Shown here: positions 11,523 through 19,688 of the stretch, piece after piece
How positions within the stretch are numbered: position 1 is the stretch's first letter
How the letters are laid out: the number at the start of each line of letters is the position of its first letter
Assembly: GCF_013294065.1 (NCBI RefSeq)
Contig: NZ_JABSNM010000014.1
Location: 57,017 to 121,016, forward strand
Source: Sphaerotilus uruguayifluvii
Lineage (GTDB): Bacteria; Pseudomonadota; Gammaproteobacteria; Burkholderiales; Burkholderiaceae_C
DNA length: 64,000 nucleotides
Direction of reading: 5' to 3'
The notes under the pieces: generated by a model
Told to the model about the DNA's origin: nothing
Database searches by the model: none
The model's input: the letters and a program-made list of their open reading frames with translations, nothing else
Translations under genes and position numbers: made by a program

Positions 11523-12464
11523 TCATGCCAGCTCCTCGAGCACCTTGGCCAGCTCGGGTCGCGGCCTCGGCAGCTGCTCGCGCACGGCACTTCGATCGGC
11601 GATGCCCAGCACCAGCCCGACCTGGTCCTCGTCGGCGCCGCGTTCGTACATCCGCGACATCAGGGTCAGCCGCGCCGACTGCGTGCACAGACCGGGTATG
11701 TCGGCCTGGCGGAAGATCTTGCGGTAGATCTCCAGCAGGGGACGGCAGACGTAGCGGTTCTGGCCCTCGCCGCCGTTCGGCGTGATCGGATAGACCTCGC
11801 CCTCAGCGCCCAGGAACAGCGGGCCGTGCCGATCCAGGCCGCGCCACTGCTCGGCGGCGCCGAGACCATGGCCGGCACGGACCCGCTCGTCGAGATAGGC
11901 GCCGAGCGCCTCGTCGAGACGGCGGTGGTTGAAGAACAGCGGTCGGTCCCTGCCGTTGATCGCGACATCGGCGCGCACCCTCGACTCTCGCCGCACGCTG
12001 CCGTCCTCCAGCAGGTAGTCGCCCACCGTCAGGCGCGCGACCTCCAGCGGGCGCAGACCGGTCGCGAAGGGCAGGTAGTAGAGCGCCAGGTCGTGCAGCG
12101 GCCGCGTGGATCGGCTGCGCACGCGGCGCGCCCCGAGATCGACCTCATCGGGATTGAGCACACGGGCTTCGCGCTGGGAGCTCACCTGCGTCGGGTCGAA
12201 GTGCTCCAGTGCCTGGAGGATCGCGTCCCGGTGCATGCGAAGGCGCTTCACGAAGGCGGCGCCGCTCTCCTGCAGGCCATCGACGCCCACTGCCTGCGTG
12301 AGCTGCACCGCGAGCCCCTTGATGCGCCGGTCGACGGCCGAACGCGACAGCCCCCATCGCTGCGCCACGGTCGCGTAGGGATCGCCGTCGATCACCTCGC
12401 GCAGCATCTGGATCGTCTGCAAGGTCTGCCGGCGATCGCCGGCGGCTTCCGGATCGTCTTCCAT
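11523..12464 (-). CDS. degenerate tyrosine-recombinase-like protein with N-terminal HTH
   Basis: A 313-residue protein. An N-terminal helix-turn-helix-like stretch (YATVAQRWGLSRSAVDRRIKG) is followed by a segment resembling the catalytic core start of tyrosine recombinases (LYYLPFATGLRPLEVARLTVGDY, with the first Arg of the box). A later SARLTLMSRMYERGADEDQVGLVLG segment resembles the HxxR region with the His replaced. No obvious C-terminal catalytic Tyr is visible. It is probably an ICE backbone DNA-binding protein derived from an integrase. ATG at 12464 was chosen because it follows a GGGAG ribosome site; upstream in-frame codons look non-coding. Confidence 0.55.
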   Translation of the reverse strand: MEDDPEAAGDRRQTLQTIQMLREVIDGDPYATVAQRWGLSRSAVDRRIKGLAVQLTQAVGVDGLQESGAAFVKRLRMHRDAILQALEHFDPTQVSSQREARVLNPDEVDLGARRVRSRSTRPLHDLALYYLPFATGLRPLEVARLTVGDYLLEDGSVRRESRVRADVAINGRDRPLFFNHRRLDEALGAYLDERVRAGHGLGAAEQWRGLDRHGPLFLGAEGEVYPITPNGGEGQNRYVCRPLLEIYRKIFRQADIPGLCTQSARLTLMSRMYERGADEDQVGLVLGIADRSAVREQLPRPRPELAKVLEELA

Positions 12465-12798
12465 TGTTGTTACTCCCTGGACGACGGAATCACCGAAGGA
12501 CGCTGGCCGGGCGCGGCGGTGTGGTCGCTTCGCGCCAATCGCTTCCTCGATGTCGACGGAATGGACCACGCACGGCCCGAGCACATGCATGGCATCCCCA
12601 CGTCTAACGCGCGAACCTGCGACTCCCGTGTGACCAGTCGTTTCGCGGCCGATACACGCCAGGCGCTGTCGCGTTCGCGGCCGCGGCGAGACCTCGCCTG
12701 ACCGCGTTGCGGCTTCAATGTGCCCGGGCATGCGTGCCGGCGTGTTGCCGAGGCGTTACCGCGTGCAGCGCGATGCGTCCGTCGCCTTTCCAGGTGCG
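12465..12798. other. non-coding gap with palindromic operator-like site
   Basis: This stretch of 334 bases separates the minus-strand AlpA-like gene from the minus-strand recombinase-like gene and probably holds the latter's promoter. GGCGAG at 12685-12690 and CTCGCC at 12693-12698 form a short palindrome two bases apart, a possible operator. No convincing gene is seen here. Confidence 0.35.
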
Positions 12799-13050
12799 TC
12801 ATGACGCAACCCCCTGCTGCTCGATCCAGCGGCGGATGTCCTCGGCGCGCCAGACGGTCACGCGCTCGGAGAGCTTCACGGGCTCCGGAAACGTTCGCGC
12901 ATGCACGCGCCGCCACAGGGTGGACTTGGAGATGGGGACGAAGGACAGCACCTGCGGCTGGCGCAGGAAGCCGGTGTCCGGCAGCGCGGCGCTGGGCGGC
13001 GCGGCCGGGGAATCCGCCGACGGGGCGGCGGGAACAGGAACGCGGGGCAT
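12799..13050 (-). CDS. AlpA-family helix-turn-helix regulator
   Basis: An 83-residue protein. A Pro/Ala-rich N-terminus of about 25 residues leads into an AlpA/MerR-like winged HTH: FLRQPQVLSFVPISKSTLWRR, then FPEPVKLSERVTVWRAEDIRRWI. The KSTLWRRV...FPEPVKL...WR..DI..W pattern is the hallmark of AlpA-type activators and excisionases in prophages and islands. It may control excision or the neighbouring recombinase-like gene. ATG at 13050 gives the expected short family length. Confidence 0.8.
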   Translation of the reverse strand: MPRVPVPAAPSADSPAAPPSAALPDTGFLRQPQVLSFVPISKSTLWRRVHARTFPEPVKLSERVTVWRAEDIRRWIEQQGVAS

Positions 13051-13645
13051 GATCGGCCTCTCATCGGCATGCAGCCGGCAAAGGTCATGACCTGCTCTGC
13101 GACGACGGCGCTCGGTCAGGAAACGCGCCAGCCGCCCGGGAACGCTCGACTCCTGGACCACCGCGGGCGTTCCGTTCGCGCGGTGGATGAAGATGCCTTC
13201 CGAAGAGGGCCCCTGCCGAGGGCCCCCTTCGGTGTGATTCGATCGCCACCCCCTTGGGGGTGCATGCCGGCCGCCATGCGGTGCGGGTCCGCGCGTTCGA
13301 TGCCGCGGAGGGCCGAGTCCGGCACCGGGTGCGTTCGGTCGCCGAGCCGGGCGCGGCGGGTCCGCCGGAACTGGCCGGCACGCCGGAGGCAGCGTGCCGA
13401 CGTTGGACGAGGCAGGTATCGACTGCGACGCCACCCGATGCGGGTGGAGGCCCGGGGCGATTCGCCCGTTGAACGGGTGATCGGCGCTACGGTGGCGCCG
13501 ATATGCCTCTTCGGGCAGCCCACGGCCTGGACACACGGTAGCGTCCGCACCGCTCACGGGCAACACGCCCGCGCCGATTGCCCGCGCAAGCGTCGGTGGG
13601 CGCCGCCGCTTGGGAGAGACATCGGACTGCCTGCAACTCCACCGC
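13051..13645. other. 595-base non-coding region with four hairpins
   Basis: No convincing gene. Four inverted repeats are visible: CGAAG-A-GGGCCC / GGGCCC-C-CTTCG at 13201-13231; CACCCCC TT GGGGGTG at 13247-13262; CCCGTT G AACGGG at 13465-13477; and ATCGGCGC / GCGCCGAT at 13480-13502 with a 7-base loop. Such clustering suits a replication or transfer origin, or structured leader RNAs. There are no iterons or AT-rich block, so the role is open. Confidence 0.45.
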
Positions 13646-14416
13646 CTACTCTGCCACCGCAGCGACTGCCGCCGGCGCAGGCAGCAGCTCCACGTCGCGG
13701 CCCGCTGACGGTGAGGGATCTGCGGGTCCGTCCGGTGCCCTGGTCGTCGAATCGACGACTTCGCCGATGGCGGCACCGTGCGCATCGTCAGGACCTTCGG
13801 CATCGTCGGGCGAAACGGCACGCGCATCGAGCGCGTTCATGCGCCGCCGCAGGCCCGTCGCAAAGCTGCGCGCACCGTTGGCGATGTCGCGCACCTGGCG
13901 CTTGAGCCCCGCACGCTGCGTGTCCACCGCCTGCGCCGACACCACCTCGTGGATCTCCAGCGTCTGCAGCAGCGGCATCAGCTGGTCGAGCTTGACCAGC
14001 ACCTCCAGGAATCGGCGGCTGATCGACGACAGCACGCGCACGTCCACGTCCAGCGGCACCGTGTCGTAGGACGCCAGGCTGGTGATGCCGTGGGCCTTGA
14101 ACAGCGCCTCGGCGCCATCGATGGCCTCGTTCAGGCTGGCGGTGGCGGCATCGATCCTGCCGCGCAGCGCCGTCTCGATCCTGCCGATGTCCTCGTGGTC
14201 GAGCCGGGTGCGGGCGATGACCGAGATGAAATGCATGTTCAGCTGCAGGGTGTTGAACATGCGCACGAACATGCGCTTGCCCTCGGCACTGCTGAACCGC
14301 GTGGCGATCTTGAGGCTGGCCGCCTCGACGCGACGGAAGTCGACCTTGGCTTCGCGGGCCAGGATGCGGGCGTTGGCGCCGCCCTGGTCCACCTTCACGA
14401 TCTCGACATTGGCCAT
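13646..14416 (-). CDS. hypothetical ICE backbone protein
   Basis: A 256-residue, mostly helical soluble protein with no signal peptide. It opens MANVEIVKVDQGGANARILAR and includes the segment NTLQLNMHFISVIARTRLDHEDI and a Leu-rich run VLVKLDQLMPLLQTLEIHEV. The last 45 residues are acidic and low-complexity. Conserved-looking helices and high-GC codon bias support a real gene. It might belong to a family of ICE proteins of unknown function, but I cannot place it. The start at 14416 was chosen because upstream in-frame sequence overlaps a strong hairpin and looks non-coding. Confidence 0.55.
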   Translation of the reverse strand: MANVEIVKVDQGGANARILAREAKVDFRRVEAASLKIATRFSSAEGKRMFVRMFNTLQLNMHFISVIARTRLDHEDIGRIETALRGRIDAATASLNEAIDGAEALFKAHGITSLASYDTVPLDVDVRVLSSISRRFLEVLVKLDQLMPLLQTLEIHEVVSAQAVDTQRAGLKRQVRDIANGARSFATGLRRRMNALDARAVSPDDAEGPDDAHGAAIGEVVDSTTRAPDGPADPSPSAGRDVELLPAPAAVAAVAE

Positions 14417-15107
14417 GCCCGCGGCTCCTTGTGCTGACAACGGGGTCGATGGCATCTTCCGAACGTGCACGGCCCTTTGCCACGCGAAAGCCCCGGCACC
14501 TCGGGGCGCTTTCGCGATCAGTTGCGTGGCGACGGGCATCGGCCCATTGACCGGGCGGAACCGGCGACCTACCTTTGCGCCATGCAGCAGCTGGCCCTGC
14601 ATCCAGACTCGGCAAGCCTTGGAGACTTCCTGAACTGATCCCCCGCGTGGGTGCCCGTGCAGGTCGCACAGGCACCCGTGGGGACGATCGAATCGCGGTG
14701 ATGCACGCCCCACCGATGGGGGACACCCGTTGCGGTGTCGCTCCGTCGGGTGCCCCTGTGCATCGCCGTGCCGAGGACCGCGCAAGCGATCAGGCACGCC
14801 GGGGCATTCGCCTCAGGCCGGGCCTTCGAGGCAAGGGCTGCGACCCGGTGCCGAGCGCATCCACTCGAGCGCCGCACCGACCGCGCCCTTGCCTCCCGGG
14901 CTCGTCCCGTTCTCGCTGATGTCCCCCCGATCGGACGCTGACACCGATCACCGCGCTCGCGCGCGCCACTGAACCCTGTCAGCCCTGGAGTTCCAGGCCC
15001 CGCCCGCAAGGCGGCCGGGGCCACATCACCCAACCGTCACCCGCATGGGGGCCCACGCCCCCGCCACGGGGTGCACGTGGTCTCCCTTCCCATCCAAGGA
15101 GTCCACG
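14417..15107. other. 691-base non-coding region with strong hairpins
   Basis: This gap lies between the divergent genes ending (in transcription terms starting) at 14416 and 15108. GCGAAAGCCCCG (14484-14495) pairs with CGGGG...CTTTCGC (14502-14515). GGGTGCC (14649-14655) pairs with GGCACCC (14671-14677), with flanking C/G runs extending the stem. It should contain both promoters; no reliable -10/-35 stands out in this GC-rich sequence, and no coding frame is convincing. Confidence 0.4.
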
Positions 15108-15746
15108 ATGCACAGCACCAATGCCTGCCGTCAGGCCGGCGCCCCCGTCGGCCCGCCACGCACGGCAAGCGTCGACGCAGACCGAGCCCGACTCGGCTCG
15201 ACGACGACCCCGTTCGTCATCGACGCCTCGTTCGACATCCCGGCCGGCCTGGATCTCCAGGACGATGCCGGCGCAGACATCGCCGACAGCGCCATCGGCG
15301 CACCGGGCAGCACCCGCGAAGAGTGGGTGGAGGAGTGGAGCGAGGACGACATCGTCCTGCTGCACTGGCGCCTGCTGCAGGAGATCCGGCACCTGGCCGA
15401 TCCGGCCACGCCGCTGGAGGAGAAGCTGGACACCCTGCGCTGGGTGTTCACCGAACGCGAGAAGGACGGCCTGCCGTTCTCGTTCGTGAACTGCCTGCGC
15501 GTGGTCGGCTGCAGCCCGCTGTCGCCGATCCCGTACTGCGGACTCGTGGACGCCGAGGTGGTTCGCGAGCGCATCCGCCATGGCCTGCGGCCCTGGTTGC
15601 ACGCGACGCTGGCCCGCTACCCCGACTGGGTGCGCGAGGCCGTGGCGACCCACCCCGAATGGGTCGAGGCCCGGCTGACCCGCAATCCCCAGTGGATCAA
15701 CGAGCAGCTCAAGCAGATGTCCGTGCAGGGCGACCTGTTCGCGTGA
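15108..15746 (+). CDS. hypothetical protein
   Basis: A 212-residue soluble protein, acidic, with Trp-rich segments EEWVEEWSEDDIVLLHWRLLQEI (around residues 67-89) and a C-terminal part with two similar units, YPDWVREAVATHPEWVEARLTRNPQWINEQLKQM, built on a repeated P-x-W-V/I pattern. The family is not recognised; Trp/Glu-rich proteins of this kind occur in the maintenance modules of ICEs. ATG at 15108 follows an AAGGAGTCC ribosome site with good spacing, preferred over upstream in-frame codons. Confidence 0.5.
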   Translation: MHSTNACRQAGAPVGPPRTASVDADRARLGSTTTPFVIDASFDIPAGLDLQDDAGADIADSAIGAPGSTREEWVEEWSEDDIVLLHWRLLQEIRHLADPATPLEEKLDTLRWVFTEREKDGLPFSFVNCLRVVGCSPLSPIPYCGLVDAEVVRERIRHGLRPWLHATLARYPDWVREAVATHPEWVEARLTRNPQWINEQLKQMSVQGDLFA

Positions 15747-15838
15747 TCACGCCCACCCCGGGCGCCGTGCCTCGGGCCGCGCCGACCGATCCGGTCAGGC
15801 CGCGGCGGCACGCGCCCATCCGTTCGAAGGAACTCACC

Positions 15839-16114
15839 ATGCTCACGTTCAAGGAAGCCCTCTGCCTGCTGGCGATCGTCGTCGCCTACGGCATCACCGG
15901 GCGCATGGACTACGAAGACGCCCTGCTGATCGAGCAAGTCCGGCCGCAGGTCGGCGCCGACTGCATCCTGCCGCTCGCAGGCGACAACACCCTCCCGGAA
16001 GTGGGACCCACCGGGCACCCGCCGGTGGCCCGCCCCATCGAGGGCGCCCGTCCGGAGGCGCCCTGCGTCCCGGACGCTGCGTCGGACCAACCCATGCGGC
16101 TGACCCGGCACTGA
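15839..16114 (+). CDS. small hypothetical protein
   Basis: A 91-residue protein with one hydrophobic N-terminal segment (EALCLLAIVVAYGITG), possibly membrane-associated, then a polar Pro-rich C-terminus. It begins after an AAGGAACTC ribosome site, the same style as its neighbours, which supports it as a real small gene. There are no recognisable motifs. It lies in the run of small backbone genes leading to the GHKL ATPase; the next gene starts 11 bases after its stop. Confidence 0.45.
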   Translation: MLTFKEALCLLAIVVAYGITGRMDYEDALLIEQVRPQVGADCILPLAGDNTLPEVGPTGHPPVARPIEGARPEAPCVPDAASDQPMRLTRH

Positions 16115-16125
16115 GGGGAGCCGCC

Positions 16126-16467
16126 ATGCACACCGATGCACGCCTGGTTCCCGGCCGCGTGCGCCTGCTGTCCGTGCAGGCGCCCGAGGACATCGAGTAC
16201 CTCGTCAAGGAGAGCGAAGTGCTGACCGGTCGGTCCGGCCGCACCTTCGTCATCGCCGGTGCCGACCGGCTCGTCTACCGCGTCCACTGGCAGCCGCTCA
16301 CCGAATCCGGTGGTCATGCCGCCGGGCCGGTGGTCGAGCGCCTCGGCCACCACGGCGAGGTCCTGAGTCGCCAGCACCTGCAGCTCTGGGAGTTCCTGGA
16401 GCACAGCCTCGTCGAGGCGCAGGCCGCCGGCCAGTTGTTCACCCCTCCGGTCCGCACGACGCCCTGA
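16126..16467 (+). CDS. small hypothetical protein
   Basis: A 113-residue soluble protein with no signal peptide or membrane segment. The N-terminal half looks like a small alpha/beta fold (LVKESEVLTGRSGRTFVIAGADRLVYRVHW). The C-terminal half is helical (VERLGHHGEVLSRQHLQLWEFLEH). A GGGGAG ribosome site precedes ATG 16126. Family unknown. It sits directly before the GHKL ATPase gene with a 108-base gap that holds a strong hairpin. Confidence 0.45.
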   Translation: MHTDARLVPGRVRLLSVQAPEDIEYLVKESEVLTGRSGRTFVIAGADRLVYRVHWQPLTESGGHAAGPVVERLGHHGEVLSRQHLQLWEFLEHSLVEAQAAGQLFTPPVRTTP

Positions 16468-16497
16468 TGGGCACCGATACGCGCTGACCGGCCCACA

Positions 16498-16527
16498 CAC
16501 CCCGGCGGGTGCATCCCGCCAGGGGTG
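16498..16527. terminator. GC-rich hairpin between backbone genes
   Basis: CACCCCGGCGGG (16498-16509) pairs with CCCGCC-A-GGGGTG (16515-16527) with one bulged A and a five-base loop. It lies 30 bases after the preceding stop. There is no T-run after it, so it may be an attenuating or RNA-stabilising hairpin and not a terminator. Confidence 0.4.
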
Positions 16528-16575
16528 CCTCCGCCGGTTCTTCCCGCGATCGGGATGCCCCCGAAGGAGTCAACG

Positions 16576-18210
16576 ATGAAGATCCAAGTCCGCATCAACG
16601 AAGAAGGCGCGCTGCGCAACCAGCGCCATGCCTTCAGCAACCGGTTCACCCTGGTGTCCGAGCTGCTGCAGAACGCGCGCCGTGCCGGCGCCCGCCTGAT
16701 CCGGATCGACCACGATCCGCAGGCACAGATCCTGACCGTGCAGGACGACGGCCACGGCCTGGACGACTTCCAGAAGCTGCTCAGCTTCCACGAGTCGGGC
16801 TGGGACGCCGACACCTGCACGCAGGAGCGCCCCTTCGGCGTCGGGTTCTCGAAGTGCCTGTACGCCGCCTCGCGCTGCGTGGTGGCCTCGGGCCGGCGCC
16901 GCGTCGACATCGACACCGCGGCTGCACTGGCCAAGGCACTCGTCGAGGTCGAGGAGCGCCCCCTGGATGACGCGGTGACAGGCACCCGGGTCGAGCTGCA
17001 CGGCGTCGACCTGCCGGACCTTGCGCAGCGCGTCGAAGAACTGTGCGCCGGGTTTCCGGTGCCGGTGTGGTTCAACGGCGAGCCGCTCAAGCGCGCCATG
17101 GCCGAGGCCCACCTGGCCACCCAGGCCAGCGCCATCGGCGCCGTGCACCTCGCGGGCACGCGCGACGGCCGGTACACCCACGACACCTGGGTGTTCCTGC
17201 AGGGTTTCTGCGTGCTGCGGCCGGCCTGGTCCACACGCGAGGACGTGAATGTCGTGCACCTGGACTCGCGCCAGTTCATGGCGCGCCTGCCGGACCGCGA
17301 CCGCCTGATCGACGAGGACGTGCAGCGCCAGCGCATCGACACCGAGCTGAAGGCCTGCTGGCGGCGCACGCTGGAGATCGCCAAGGCCGAACTGCCGCCG
17401 CGCCACTTCATCGACACCTACTACGGCGTCATGCGCGGCTGGGGGCACCTCGACCTGCTGAACGACCTCGGCACCCTGCCGGCCGAGCTGTGCAGCCTGG
17501 TGTCGGGCTACCCGGTGCAGGTGGAGCATGGCGAGCGCCGCCATCTGACGCCGGTACCGACCGCGCCCTCGCGCGAGGCCATCGAGTCGGGGGCCGTGCA
17601 GCTGGTGGCCCTGGACGACGTGGGCGACGACAACGCGCCGCGCTGGATGATGGCGCGCGCCCGCGGGTGGCTGGTGTTCGACTGGATCGGCGTGCATGCC
17701 GACCACTGGGTGATGCGCCACGTCCGCTTCCTCGAGGAAGAGGGTCAGCGCGTGACGCCGGTGGGCGAAAAGCTGCGCACGGCGCTGGAGGGCCGCTGGG
17801 TCTGGCCCACGGTCATCCTCTGCGAGAAGGTTCGCCTGCGCGTCGGCGACGACGAGACGCTGGTCAGCGACGCCGGGGTCTGCCACGACGGCAACCTGTA
17901 CATCCCCGACGGCGAGACGTCGGGCGCGCCAGTGGAACAGCTGTCCTCGTTCACCGACGAGCACGACCAGTTCCTGGATGCCGACCGCGACGCCGACCGT
18001 GACGCGCTGGCCGATCTGCTGCGCCTGCTGCGGGCGGTGGACCCGGTGCAGACGCTGGACTCGCTGCTGCAGTCCCTGCGGCTGGGCAAGTACCCGCTGC
18101 TGCACGGCAAGACCTTCCAGCTGACGGTGGGTGTGGGTCTCGCCCCCGGGCACACCGTCGATCTGGTCGACCACGCAGCCGCAGGCGGAGGAGCCCATGC
18201 AGGACGCTGA
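16576..18210 (+). CDS. GHKL-type ATPase (HATPase_c domain protein)
   Basis: A 544-residue protein with an N-terminal GHKL/Hsp90-like ATP-binding domain. The N box reads LVSELLQNARRAGA (about residues 25-38), the G1 box DDGHGLDD (about 56-63) and the G2-like box PFGVGFSKCLYAA (about 86-98). The C-terminal 350 residues match no family I know. Proteins like this occur in ICE maintenance regions and in some defence systems, but the role here is not established. ATG at 16576 follows a GAAGGAG site. Its end overlaps the next gene by 14 bases, suggesting coupled translation. Confidence 0.7.
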   Translation: MKIQVRINEEGALRNQRHAFSNRFTLVSELLQNARRAGARLIRIDHDPQAQILTVQDDGHGLDDFQKLLSFHESGWDADTCTQERPFGVGFSKCLYAASRCVVASGRRRVDIDTAAALAKALVEVEERPLDDAVTGTRVELHGVDLPDLAQRVEELCAGFPVPVWFNGEPLKRAMAEAHLATQASAIGAVHLAGTRDGRYTHDTWVFLQGFCVLRPAWSTREDVNVVHLDSRQFMARLPDRDRLIDEDVQRQRIDTELKACWRRTLEIAKAELPPRHFIDTYYGVMRGWGHLDLLNDLGTLPAELCSLVSGYPVQVEHGERRHLTPVPTAPSREAIESGAVQLVALDDVGDDNAPRWMMARARGWLVFDWIGVHADHWVMRHVRFLEEEGQRVTPVGEKLRTALEGRWVWPTVILCEKVRLRVGDDETLVSDAGVCHDGNLYIPDGETSGAPVEQLSSFTDEHDQFLDADRDADRDALADLLRLLRAVDPVQTLDSLLQSLRLGKYPLLHGKTFQLTVGVGLAPGHTVDLVDHAAAGGGAHAGR

Positions 18211-19273
18211 CTACGCGGCCCGCATCGACGCTGTGAAGCAGCGCGCGCACGGCCGCTGGAGCGAGGTGCTGGCTGCGGCCGGCATCGAGGAGCGCATCCT
18301 CCGGCACCGCAACGGGCCCTGCCCGTCCTGCGGCGGGACCGACCGCTTCCAGTACACCGACAAGTTCGGCGAGGGCAACTACCACTGCCGGCAATGCGGC
18401 CCGGGTGGCGGCTTCAAGCTGCTGCAGGCCGTGCGGGGCGTGGACTTCCATGCCGCCCTGTGCGAGGTTGAACGTTGCCTGGGCATCCTGCCGGCGGCGG
18501 CTGCCTGCGAAGCCGGTGCCCCGGCGGCACCGGGGGAGCGCATGCGCCGGCTGGTGCAGCGCATCTGGGACGAGGCGCGGCCGGTGGTGGCCGGCGACGA
18601 AGTCGACCGCTACCTGCGCGGGCGCGGGCTGACCCTGAATCGGCATCCGCCGGTGCTGCGGTTCCACCCGTCGCTCGGCTACTTCGAGAAGGGTGCGGAC
18701 GGCAAGTCGCGGCAGATCGCGGCCTACCCGGCCATGCTGGCGATGATCCAGGCGCCGGATGGTCAGGCCGTGACGCTGCACCGGACCTACCTGCGCGACG
18801 GCCGAAAGCTCGACGCAGCCGACGCGAAGAAGGTGCTCTCCGCGGGCATCCACGGCGCCGCCGTGCGTCTGTTCGATGCCGGCGCACAGCTCGCGCTGTG
18901 CGAAGGCATCGAGACCGCCTTGGCGGTGCACCTGGCTACCGGCAAGCCCGTGTGGGCCGGCATCAGCGCCGGCAACCTGGAGAAGCTCTGGGTGCCGAGC
19001 ACCGTGCGCGAGGTCTGCATCTATGCCGACAACGACGCCGGCGGCGACTTCGCCGGCCAGTGCTTCGCCTACGCGCTCGCGCGGCGGCTGAAGCGGGAGG
19101 AGAAGACCACCGGCCCGCGCCAGGTGCGGGTGTTCGTGCCGCGCCATGCGGGCACGGACTGGGCCGATGTGTGGTGCCAGCGTGCCACCGGCCCCGACCA
19201 GGGCCGGGGACAGGCGACCGCATCGTCGTCGGCCGACCGGGCCTCGGGCAACCGGGTGGCCCTCGGTGGCTGA
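18197..19273 (+). CDS. zinc-finger/Toprim primase-like protein
   Basis: A 358-residue protein like the primase or primase-helicase N-terminal part carried by plasmids and P4-type elements. A CHC2-like zinc finger (CPSCGG at about residues 38-43 and CRQCGPGGG at about 61-69) comes first, then a linker, then a Toprim domain with the catalytic Glu in LALCEGIETALAVH (about 232-245) and the acidic pair in CIYADNDAGG (about 273-282). It probably primes DNA synthesis of the element during replication or transfer. No helicase motifs are present. A terminator hairpin follows 20 bases after the stop. Confidence 0.75.
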   Translation: MQDADYAARIDAVKQRAHGRWSEVLAAAGIEERILRHRNGPCPSCGGTDRFQYTDKFGEGNYHCRQCGPGGGFKLLQAVRGVDFHAALCEVERCLGILPAAAACEAGAPAAPGERMRRLVQRIWDEARPVVAGDEVDRYLRGRGLTLNRHPPVLRFHPSLGYFEKGADGKSRQIAAYPAMLAMIQAPDGQAVTLHRTYLRDGRKLDAADAKKVLSAGIHGAAVRLFDAGAQLALCEGIETALAVHLATGKPVWAGISAGNLEKLWVPSTVREVCIYADNDAGGDFAGQCFAYALARRLKREEKTTGPRQVRVFVPRHAGTDWADVWCQRATGPDQGRGQATASSSADRASGNRVALGG

Positions 19274-19293
19274 GGCAGAGGTCATGAAGCTTG

Positions 19294-19330
19294 GGGTGCG
19301 GCGAGCCACGGCGGGCCGCACCCGCTTTTT
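19294..19330 (+). terminator. rho-independent terminator after primase-like gene
   Basis: GGGTGCGGC (19294-19302) pairs perfectly with GCCGCACCC (19315-19323), a 9-base GC stem with a 12-base loop, followed by GCTTTTT. It lies 20 bases after the primase-like stop codon. This is a textbook intrinsic terminator ending the transcript of the GHKL/primase pair. Confidence 0.8.
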
Positions 19331-19688
19331 CAGCGGCACTGGACGGGTCGGCGCATGCCCTGCGCCACGACCTTCCGGTGCCGGCGAAAAGGTCAGGCGC
19401 CGTCGGCCATGCGGCCGACGCGCTCCCCTCGTCGTTTCCCGACTGGTAGCTGCCAGACCAGGTGACGCCTCCCGGCGCCACGAAGGCAGCCCTGGAGATC
19501 CCGCTCGACCGATGGCGACACCCGTGTCACCGACGTCGCGCCCCTGCCTCGCCGATGCATCGCCAATCCCACCCAGGACGCGCTGCGTGCGGCGAGTTGT
19601 TGTCGTCAACCCACTGCGGGGACCCGTGCCCCGACGTGGGCCGTGCCGTCCCCGCTTCTCACCCACCCCAACCCGATTGGAGAAAGTC
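19331..19688. other. leader region upstream of the DUF932 gene
   Basis: These 358 bases lie between the intrinsic terminator and the DUF932 start. No gene is convincing on either strand. The region should hold the DUF932 promoter and a long leader. A GGAGAAAG ribosome site sits just before ATG 19689. Confidence 0.4.
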
